From positions 4,282,028-4,346,027 of the forward strand of contig NC_081153.1 of the NCBI RefSeq assembly GCF_958295425.1: 64,000 nucleotides of DNA. Reading direction: 5' to 3'. Position numbers and translations under genes: made by a program. The notes below the pieces were generated by a model that ran no database searches, was not told where the DNA came from, and saw only the letters and a list, made by a program, of their open reading frames with translations. The DNA is from Solea solea. Its lineage: Eukaryota > Chordata > Actinopteri > Pleuronectiformes > Soleidae. This document shows, one piece after another, positions 11,569 through 23,300 of the stretch. The number at the start of each line of letters is the position of its first letter. Position 1 is the first letter of the stretch.

Positions 11569-14500
11569 TACTCAGTCATTGCCAGAGAGTGGGTCAGAAC
11601 CACCAAATACATTTTCTGAATTTATTTTCCAGCCGTTTACTGAGGGTCAATTACATAATACGCCTTAAAATGAAGATGTGATACATTTCATAAAATAGTA
11701 AAAAGCAAAAATATTATAATAAATATAATCATATATCCGTGTTTCCTAGACTAAGACAATCATCTCATGCATGTTAGTTATTGTGTAACAACCATCAATC
11801 AGCATGGTAATCCAAGCACGTGCTATAATAGATACCACATATAATCTGTCTTCTGGGTAAATCTGTGTGTTGCAGATAAATTATAACTGGACTGTGGCTG
11901 TGTGACATTTCAGTGATGGAAATAACCTACAGTCCCCCAGGGAGGTCCAGTTGCACTGTGGTTGAGGCAGATACCACAAAGTCCACGGTTCACTTCCTGC
12001 CTGGAGGACCTTGGTGCATGTCATAAACCGTCTTTCTCTCTCTCTGTCTGTCTGTCTTTGATTCCTGTGCTCGCACACACACACACACACACACACACTG
12101 TTATCTCCCAAACAAATCCGAAGTTGTAAAACAATAAACTTCCAATTCTGTTTTTTTTTTCATTAGTTCTTCGTGGAGGATCCTGGAGGAGCTGTGGAGG
12201 ACACTCTGACAACTGTTCCACCCGAGGTCCGAATCATTACTCCACCCGTGAATCTAAGTAATGACAGCCTGCTGGATTACCTGGAGGAAAACACGGGAGG
12301 AAACAAATTTTACCTGCCAGTAAGTACAGCTCTGAAAGATCAACTGTGCAGGCTAAGGCACTTACACATGTTAAAGTATGAATATGTTACATATTTTTAT
12401 TGCACATATTGGAAATACTAGCCGCAAGTATGTTTGTATAAGTGTATAATTGCCTTTAAATCAAAATGGCTTAGTTGACATAACACATAGTGTGTGGTTT
12501 ATGTCTTGAGCTTACTATGCAAACAAAGAACCAGTATTTAGCCGATTTAGGTTCTTGTACTGGACAAAAAACACTGAATTAGAAAACCCTAAAATGAGAT
12601 TAAGATCCAAAAATATTATTCATGTTTCACTAAGCACATTCTGTAAAAAAATATATATAAATAAAAAGCAGCAATTTTTGTTTATTTCTTCTTTATATGA
12701 GCTTTGAAGATTTGTTAGACAATATATTTTTGAAATGGATCATGGATTTCTGGGTTGGAAGATGTCAAAGAAGGAGAACAACAACCTTTCTGGTATCTGA
12801 AGGCCACCGTAGTTTCCTAATGTGCTTAAGATAAGATAAGTTACTCTTTTATTAGTCCCACAATGGGGAAATTTACATAGTCACAGCAGCAAAGACAGTA
12901 AAGATTAAGATAATAAATAATAAACGTGCATTTCCAGGAAAGTACAATACTGTATATAAAGATATTAACACTAAGACTATAAGGAGTTAAAAATAGAGTG
13001 TACATTATAGACAGTTTCCAGAATATGTACAGTGTGGGCTTGATATTTACAGTATAAACAAAGATTGAACATGGGATATTATATATGTATATTGCACTAG
13101 GGAGGAGTGAGCGTTTGTTACTGATTCTTACACACTGGTGTTGGTGTAAACATGTTTGTGTACTCAGCTCTGTCACAGACAATGACGCATTAGTTTTATT
13201 AGGTTTGACAAGTGAATGTCAAAGTGTGCAGCTGTTTTTAGATCTAATATCACAATGGGAAAAAATGAAAAACAAGCTTTTTATTTTAGTCATCAGTGGT
13301 GCCAGATTTTTTCAGATGTAGAGGGAATTCTTAAAGCTCAAGGCTTTTTCTGAACCAGCACATTATATAGAGAATATTGTTACTATGTAAACAATTAATC
13401 GGGGACATCATATTATGTTTTGAACCCAACAGTGCTGTGTAAAAATAAACTCGAGCAGCAATGTTGGCAATGTTCTAAAGACTTTGTTTTTCATCAGTGT
13501 TTTAATAAATCTGTTCTTACATCTTTACACTGTGGTTTTTCTTTTGGTTAAAATGGAAAGTGAGGTTACTAAGAGTGCAGCAATCCAGCTCTTTAGATGG
13601 CTGTGTGACCAGTGAACACTTTAGATGTCTGTGTGACCATTTACTTTACTAACTCTCTCTCTCTCATGATTTCAAATTCAGCATATTATGATTGTCTGTT
13701 TATTCATGTATTCATTTTATTTATGTGTTGCCTCAGTACTTCATCTACTGCTGTATTCTTGGGCTGGTGTCGTGCTCCGTGTTCCTGAGGATCAACTACG
13801 AGCTGAAGATGGTGGTGATGCTGGTTGCCGTGGTGATCTACAACATCATCATCCTTCAGACACATGCCTCTCTGCTGGACGGATTTAGCGAAGCGCTGTA
13901 TCCCACAAATGAACTGGACAGGTAAACCTGCACACTGTGCATGCACACTCTGTACATACACAGTTGTCTTTTAAGGACACTGCATTGACTTCTATTGACG
14001 ACCCAACAAAGCATTATCCCCAACATAAACTTAACCTTAACCTAACCAGAATTGAAATCTTAACCTTAACTAAACCAGGATTTGATCTCCATGAGGACTA
14101 CCGGTCCTGACAAGGTCAGTGTTTATCCCTGAAGAGATCCTAAAGAGGTAACAAATACAAGTGAACACAGAGAGAGAGAGAGTTTCTTACACTATCTCTG
14201 CCTCTTTCTCCAAGCGTTAATGAAACAGTTTGAGACAGCCTCCGTTTGAAAGCTTTTGCACCCTCTGACCCGCGGCTTCCTCGCGTCAGTAGAGCGGAGC
14301 CTGTTAGAAAGACTAATGAGAGCGGACCTCTCGTGTTCAGGAAAGGACTACTGCTGAGGTAGCAGTCTCTCCCACACGAGTGTCGATCAAGTGGAACCCT
14401 TAAGAGTACGATTACAAGTGGCAGGAGCGAGATGCCGGCGCTTTGTGTGTGTTGATGGAGCTATAAATTCATCTCTCACAGGTGACTGACAACTGAAGCA

Positions 14501-15729
14501 AATCCCTTTAGAGCTGAGAGTTTTCAGAGCACCAGGAGAGACAGGTCCCACTATCATCGTTGTCTTTCTTATTCTCACTATTAGCGGGGTGTGATGGTTG
14601 TGAGACTCCTGAATCCTGACAAAGACGTCTGCAATCTTAGAAGATGGGGGACACTCTGTAACTGCGAAAATGATTATTTGATTGGGCGAGCAGAATGAAG
14701 TGTTGACATTGGGTAAAATATGCTACTGTGGAATTATGAATAACAAATTCAGTGATTTTTTTCTCCCTTTTTACATCCAAGGAAGGAAGTGTGTTAAGAT
14801 TAAGAGTTTTTGTGTCTGTAGCCCCATGTTTATAGTGATAGTGTGGGTTTTTAAAGCACATAGTAATTGCTGCAACCATCCATTCCTGCTTGAGTCTACT
14901 AATATCTTAAGAGTAATGTTTGCCATTTTATCTTGCCGTTACTCTGCCTTTTCTGACCAGTGAAGTTGCACCAAAGTCCATAGAGAAAATCTGATATTTG
15001 ACATCATGCCACTAAAGAGTTATGGATTAATTGCTGCCTCCATGAGTAAAGGTGCATTCACACCAGTCTTACTAAATCGAATCCTAGTATGTTTGGTCCC
15101 GTTCATTTGGGGAGGTGTGAACGCGCAACCGAACTCTGATCCGCACCAAGGAAGCGAACTCTGGTCCGCCTAAAACATAGGTCTTGGTTCGCTTTAAGTG
15201 AATTAAATGCAGGAAGCGGACTACAACGCAGGGCACTGTCGGTAAACACAACTAAAACATACTCGTGTGCAGCGTATATGTGGGGAATACAGGGAATACA
15301 TTATTTAAAGGGTTCACTAAAGTGCGAAAGTGTGAAAGCACACTTAGACATGTTGCAACCCCCAATTGAACCGAGTCCCCAGTTGTACCGAGTCTAGCAG
15401 AGACTATTAGGTGTGAAAGCGAACCTTAGTTCAGATGTGTTGTTTTGTGACTTCGGTGTTTGAAATTATTTGTTCAGATTTTTTACCTAGAACAAAACCT
15501 CCCAAACAAGGCAACAGTAGATGAGCAGCTCCTCTGTCCTCACAAGCTAAACATGCTGTTTTTCCTCTGTGGAGTTTGGTGCAGCAGACTTCAGTTTCCA
15601 TTTGGAAAAGGATGTTTAACCGTGAGATAATTCGCAACATTTACTGAAGATATAGTACACAGGCGTACCTCTTTAAAGCTGTTGTCATCTTTTGTCTAAC
15701 ATTTGACCAAATCCCTCACTCTCTCTCTG

Positions 15730-15761
<32 letters not shown>

Positions 15762-17287
15762 TCCCTCTCTCCCTCTCTCCCTCTCTCTCTCTCTGTCTCT
15801 ATCTCTGCCTCAACAGACCAGGAATCCTGAAGGATCTAAAGACAATGGGCTCTGTGTCTCTCTTCATCTTCTTTATCACCCTGCTGGTGTTGGCCCGGCA
15901 GGTCAGTCGTCTTCTTAAATGGCCATAACAACGTAACCAGACGCCACTATGTAATAATGATATATACTTATAACAGCCTATGTATTGTGGCCTTTAGGTA
16001 AGACATTTATTTGGGTCACTACAGGTCACTCACTGCTCTTGTTTTATGGAGAATCTCTGCTTGACAATGATCTCCACCTCGCTCTGAAATAAAGTTTGGA
16101 AGCAAGTGAAGGCTCCTTCAAAGATTTGGCTCAACATGTTGGAAGATCAAAAAAAAAGTTGGTTGAGCCAGAGTCTGGCACTCTTAGTGTTTGTCACATA
16201 TGTGACCCACAGTCAGCTGGCAGAGATGTGGCATACACTAGGGTGCCGGCCGTCATCTGTGACACCACAACAGATGTTCTGTGGACAGAAAGACTTCCCC
16301 CCAGAGTCTCCGGACTCAAAACTGTGGCAAAAGAGAGAGAAATGGAGACACACTTTTGCTCTCCATGTGTTCATCTCATTCTGGGTCACTGTCACCAGGA
16401 GGGTGGGAAGCATTTTTATGGAAACACAATCTTTATTTTTTACTGTCATAGCTAAAATCCAGGCTGTGTCATTCAAGGGTAGCTGCGTTTATCTCACCGG
16501 ATGCTGTTTGGTTATAATTCAGTGCATTATGCTTCATCATTGTCATGAAAATAATTAAAGGGTCGCGCTGGTGTTACTCTTGACACATCTGTGTGTAAAT
16601 CAGGGCCGGGGACGTGGGGGTGCAAAGGCTAACAGAATCCATTTTTACACGCTTTTAGACTGCATTTAATAAATTTGTCCTACAAAATGTTTATCGTCAG
16701 CCGTAATGAGTCCTTCCTGAGCCAGTTAGTCAGAGGGAGGGGGAAGCATCAGTAATTCATCCCAGAAGAACAGCTGCGCGACGGAGCAAAGCTCATTCAC
16801 AAGCTTGTTAGTTCGGGTTTTTTTAAACGGCATTTGGAATGAGCTCAGTTTCTTCTGGCCTAGTTTGGCGATTCCTGGAGTTCCTGTATTCGTAAGTCAA
16901 CCAAGTGCTCAAACTTAATTTTCACGTATGTGTGCGCATATACACACACAGATGTCGCTCAGACTAATATCCTTCCCAAAGATAGGAGCTGGTTGATGAT
17001 TCTTTGAGCCGCCTCAGGCTACAGCACAAGATCTCTGTATGCACATTAGTTGGTAGATCCCTCTAAATTGGTGGCGTTCTTTATTCCCGGAGGAAAAATA
17101 TCTAATGCACACATACATCATCCAGACTGCTGCCCACACACGTGAAATAAATGTCACCGGAGACTGAAAATGCTCCCACATACAGTGGAATACACATCCG
17201 TGCACATACAGTGTAGGTCAGCCCACAGGTAGCCTGGAGCTCTCTGAGATATATGAGCGTAATGATGGCGTGTTCAGGGACACCCAC

Positions 17288-17321
<34 letters not shown>

Positions 17322-20300
17322 GTCTCATAGACAAACACACACTCCTGGGATGGTTTGACCCCAATAGATGAGAGTTGCTGACATACTTGGATCTGTTTAA
17401 AACTCCCCGAAGCGTGAAGAACCAAAAACATAACAAAAGGAGCGGTGGCTATACTTTATGCAAAACAGTGACACACTGTCTGCTTACTGTCTCCTTGAGC
17501 AACGATAGCGCGGAGCGTCAAGAAAACAGCTTCAGTCGTCGTTTTTATAGGCACATTAATTTCATATGAATACCAAGCGTGCTTTTTATTTTCAGTCCGT
17601 TAGCTTTACCAATCAATCCGATAAAATATCCATTTGGCTCCATCTGAAAAAGTTTCACATCAGGGACTCAGGGTATTTTTTTGTTTGGCTTAAAGATGAA
17701 ATGCGCTGATGAAGATGTTTTTGTGGCCTGTAGCTTTGGAGCTGAGTGCTCGGTGTGAATGACACAGGTGTCTCTTTACTCTGTGTCCTCCTGTAACAGA
17801 ATGAATATTACTGTAGGTTGGACTTCCTGTGGAGGGACAAGTTCAAGAGGGAGTGCGAGGAGATCGAAACCATGGAGAACCTCAACCGGGTGCTGCTGGA
17901 GAACGTGCTGCCCGCGCACGTCGCCGAACACTTCCTGGGACGCAACTGGAAAAACGAGGTAAATAGAATCGCTCGGAAAAGATCTTTTTTTGAAGTGATT
18001 AACCTTTTTTATGTTGATATTCATCAAAAAATCGAATTAGTTAACACCTCGGTTTAATTGTATGTCAGTAGATTAACTATGGGCTACCACTTCAAAAAGA
18101 GTGCCATTAAAATAAGAATATGCTCAATTATGGACTGTTACTGGATGACTTTGATATCAGAAAAAGGAAAAGGTGATGACTTTTGGGAACATTTTTATAT
18201 TATGTCTGTGATTTTTAAGTGGATATATAGATGTTTGTAAGTGATAGTGTCTGTAGTATTCTCTCACAAGAGAAGAGATGATTTTTGAGTTTCTTTCCCT
18301 TCATTTAGTGTCTTTTCCTCACATCTCTTCCCCACAAGTCTCCAGTCTGTGCTGAGCTATTAGTGATGTGCCGTCCCTTCATTTAAAAACATTTATTCAA
18401 AACATTATTCACCACAGACTTTGAATGGAGAACCAAATACATATTCCCACTCCTGAAACGCGTTACATAATACTATACATTCCTAATGATCATAGACCGA
18501 TGGGAAGAGAAGCTGTCGCTTTGACGAATGTTTTATTTTGTTATTCTCATCCACAGTTCAGTACTCACTGTGGCATCCTGAGCTGCTGTGTATCATTTAG
18601 GGGTCTGGACTCTGTATATCTACATTTTTCCCCCAAACAAATCTTCATTCTCTAAATAAAGGCCAAAACATACTGGGGGGGGTGGCATGGCCATTAAACA
18701 TGATGAAATGCCAGTATTTTGCATATTATATTATATTAACCTTCCGTGTGGTGTTAATTCAAGTCTTTCATCAGCATTTCTCTGCTGTTAAAGTTTGCCT
18801 TCATCATTTCATTCTCCATTATTGCTTAATAAACATATTAGTTTTGTGCTGGATTTGTCTCTCTCTCTTGCAGCTGTGTGCTGTCCCTACATACATGCCG
18901 TAATTGATGGCGTCTCTTTGCACAAACATACTCATATTTCCTCTTAATGTGCTCTGGTGCTGTACATTTTCTCTTTGTCTCACTTCTGTCTTCTCTGTGA
19001 TAGATGTCTTTACCTTTCCCAGTGTCCCTGTGGACTTGATTAAAGTTTTTTTTATTCTATTTTATTTTGAGGGGCATTGTGTCATCGTTAAGTGTGCTGC
19101 TGATTTTTCTCTCTGTGGTGGAGAGTGAATGAGACCATTCATCTCTAATTTTCCTCCCCTGCTGCTGGATCAACACATCCACACATTATTTTCTCCTTTT
19201 CGCTTGTTATCAGGATCTTTATCATCAGTCGTACGAGTCCGTGTGTGTGATGTTCGCCTCCATCCCCGACTTCAAAGAGTTCTACACAGAGTCTGATGTC
19301 AATAAGGAAGGATTGGAGTGTCTCCGTCTTCTCAACGAGATCATAGCGGACTTTGATGAGGTAAAATCCTCCTCCTCATCATCATCATATAACCGGCTTT
19401 GGAAATAAATATTTCCCACTGCTTTTTGGAGAGACAACCACCTCGGTTGTTATTTTGCACAGTAGTAGAAGAAGAAGCAAAACAAGCCTGTATTTGATTG
19501 ACAGATGATGTTATCTCCCACTTCTCTTTGTGTTATTTTACACACTGTTGAGCTGCAACTAACCATTATCTTCATACAGGGTTCCATACATTTAAAAACA
19601 AGGCCTTAATTGGTATTAAAGTGTCTTAAATCCCTCTTTCAAAAGTCTTGAAAATGTTGACACACAGGAAGTAGGCTTACATCACGCAGATTAGGACAGC
19701 AGAACCAATAAAACAGTTTTCAGCCAGGACGCCACGATACCAACACCGGGAATTAGATATTCTAACTTTATGTTGAAATAAATATTTGGGCAAAGTTGTC
19801 CCTAACTTATGTGTTTTCGGCAGCTTTGCTGTTTTTGTTTATTGTAAATTTCACTCCCAAGTGGCATTTAAAAAGCCTTAAAAGGTCTTAAATTGAACTT
19901 GCTTGAAGCTGTAGGAACCCTGTCACAATCGATTAATCTATCGATTATTTTCACGATTAATTGAGGGATCATTTGGTGCATAAAATGTCATAAAAAAATC
20001 TGGAAATTACGATTTTATCGAATGTCTGATTTTGTCAACATATCAAAAATGATTGAGTTTTAATGATTTCTTTGTAAAAAGGAGCAAAGAAACGAAGAAA
20101 ATATTCACATTTAAGAAGCTGTTACAATTGGAAATCTTGTTTTAATCATTTTGTAACCCAGTCCGCTCATTGCTCCTGACGCCTCTCTGCATCCTGAGAC
20201 TCTGCGTTGTGTTTTATTGTCTTTTTGAGCGGGTGTAATGCAGAGGGACGAGCAGTAGCACACACGGTAGCAATTGATCTTGGCTTTGACCGCACCATTT

Positions 20301-23300
20301 ATTTTCACGATCTCTGTTTCACTCCTTCAAAAAAAAATTCAAACATCAGAATTTGATGTCTACAACAACTCCAACCAAAACCGGAAAACTAACACCTGTA
20401 CAACTTAAAACTAGCCACACTCGCAGCTGATATAAGCATAAAAAAATTGAATAAACTAAAGCTACACATTTCCAAGCTTCTTCAGCCCATTCATATTTTT
20501 AAAACAGAATAACTTTACAACCGTAATAATCAACATATTCAACTATATTAGAGAGAGCAGTTCACAGTGTGCTTACCTTTCAGGAAAAACATTAAAACAA
20601 AATGGCCATCACACAGCCATCTATCTTCAAATACGGTGGCCTGTAAGGACAAATAGCTACAATTGGGGCAAAAAAATGTACCAGCGCCATCTATTGACCA
20701 AACTAATCAACTGCCCTACAACGTCAAAATAGTTGACGATTAATTTAGTAATCGATGAATAATCGATGTAATTGTTTCCGCTCTAACACACACTGTGTTT
20801 CCTCATCTGTCCTCAGCTGCTGTCCAAGCCCAAGTTCAGCGGCGTGGAGAAGATAAAAACCATCGGGAGCACCTACATGGCCGCGACTGGACTCAATGTA
20901 ACACCGGGACCAGAGTGCGCACAGGCATGCTTTTACACACACACGTGGACACAACACACACACAGATATTTCATGTGTCGAGGTCAAAGTTCGTACAGTC
21001 AGTTTGAGTTGATAACAGCAGAGCCATTAAAGCGTGCCAAAACAGCTTTGACAGGCCGGAGCTCATATTCACTCAACTTGTCATTTTTCATTCATGGCCA
21101 CAAAACAGGATGACATTCATTTATTTTTTTGTTTTTTTGCAGTCCAAATACATTTGGAAGGCCGTGTGTGTGTGTGTGTGTGTGTGTGTGTCGCTGCTTA
21201 AAATGCACAGCACATACAGGAAGACTCTAGCAAATGTGATTCATTACTACAGCTCATTTGAATACATTAGTGTAATCACTGGAAGCAGTCGAGATCATCA
21301 TTCAGAAAAATGTGTGTGTGTGTGTAGAAACAACTCGATTTGGTAGGAAATCGGCTTTGTTGGCTCTCCTTAGTTACTGTTGCCATGTCTGTCAAGCTTC
21401 ACATTGGAGCAAAACACAAGAAATTACTTTTCAATGATAAGGTAAGATAAGTGTTTTTGCCACTCGCTGGCAAAATTATACAGTGAAAATTAGCTTTTTT
21501 CACACTTTCAGTGTCTTTATCTGTCGCATATGACGCAAATACAGCGTGTCCCTGTTCATGTTTCAAAGTAAAAGCACTTTAGTTTTTCCATTCTTCTTCT
21601 ATGTTCAGCATAGCTTTATTGTGAAATATGTGCAGGACTAAAGTGTCCTGGTATTAGTAGCTGGGAGTACAAATGATTTTTTATTTTATTTAACCTTTAT
21701 TTAACCAGGAAGAAGTCTCATTTGTGTCCTGGCCAAGATAAAAGCATTTGGCCACACCTGTTAAGTTTTGATTTTAGGTTTTTTTTTTCTTTATCTCCAA
21801 AGAAGGACAATCTTAACACTTCTGCATACCCAGACAGCATGGACAATGCTATGCTTCCAACTTTGTGGCAACAGTTTAAAGAAGGACCTTCTCTATTGCA
21901 CAAAACAAGGACTGTAAAGACATAGTTTGACCAGTTTGAGCCCCTTTGGGATGAACTGGAACAGAGATTGTGAGCCAGGCCTTCTCACAATGCTCTACAA
22001 AATGAATGGACACAAATTCACATAGAAACACTTCAGAATCTTGAGGAAAGTCTTCCAAGAAGAGTTGAAGCTGTTATAGCTGCAAAAAGGGGGACCAGCT
22101 CTGTAATAAAGTACTTTATATGTATTACAGTCCCTGCTGGTATAACTGTCAGGTGTCAGAATTCTTATGTCTTATGACATTCAAAGATCTATGTCATCTA
22201 TCTAAAACTTAGCAGAAGCTTCAGGTTTTTAATGATTTCTTTGTTTTATGGAGCAAAGAAACCAGAAAATATTCACATTTAAGAAACTAAAATGGTCAGA
22301 TGATCTTGTTTTAATAGTGAACAAACCCTCCGATAAATCGATGATCAAAATAGCTGACGATTCATTTAGTAATTGATTAATTTAATTGTTTCAGCTCTTT
22401 TCGCTGCAAAGGCAACAGCGCGCACCACAAAATGAAACAAACCAAGCACTTCTGATTTTGTAGGCCAAATGTCCTGAAGTAATCCCCTCACATCTGCGTG
22501 TTAGTGATCACACTATCACGACTTACACGGAATCGATGTGAACAGGAATTTTTATCGAATTCACACAGATACGTATGAGATGCTGCAGATCAGCAGTAAA
22601 CACTCTGCACACACATGTCCAGTATAAATCCAGCACCAGATACCAGCTCAGCTGTCCTGCTGCTCCAAAGAGTCTTCAGAGCTGAACCAGAACCACAAGC
22701 AAACAAAGAAGCTGCTTAGAAGAGCTCCCAAGAGCACTTGACAAGAGAGCTTTTGTGAAGTATTAACTGTGTCAGTGTTAATCACACAAACAACACGTTA
22801 CCAGTCCAGTCAGTCGGCCCCTGCTTCCAGAAAAGTGGAAATAATCAAAGACTGGCTCTTCTTTGTGTCTCTGGAGGACGCTGTAACAGGTTCTGCTGCC
22901 ACACAGGAAATAAATTCATGATGAGGTCAAACCAGTTTTTGGCATCTCCTGACATTTGCAGCCCATGAATTGCATCTGTCACACAGCTTAAAGACACCGA
23001 AGTGTGAAGAATGTTGACATTTTCTGAGAATATAATCTTGTGTCAAAATAAAAGAGATTAGAAGAGGATTCTTCTAAACTCAGCTGACCTGAGATCACTG
23101 TGTGTGAACACTCTGATTTGATAGAAATTCCTGTTCAAATGGATTCCGTGTAAGTCGTGATAGTGTGATCACTAACACGCAGATGTGAGGGGATTACTTC
23201 AGGACATTTGGCCTAAAAGATCAGAAGCGCTCGGTTCGTTTCATTTTGTGGTGCGAGTTGGTGCCTCTGCATGACTAAATGAATCGTCAGCTATTTTGCT

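Larger units (their letters stand above)
13922..15816 (+). other. adcy2 intron with DNA-transposon relic
   Basis: 13965-14155 is a dispersed repeat shared with 57990-58215 (CACTGCATTGACTTC, CCTGACAAGGTCAGTGTTTA). 15049-15425 is a transposon relic. 14210-14600 is unique. It ends in a long CT tract. Confidence 0.6.

Noticed and set aside
20895..20900. GT donor at 20898 as the true exon end
   Set aside because: It is in phase but would remove nine residues that keep the exact family length; a GC donor at 20925 fits better. Not excluded without RNA data.
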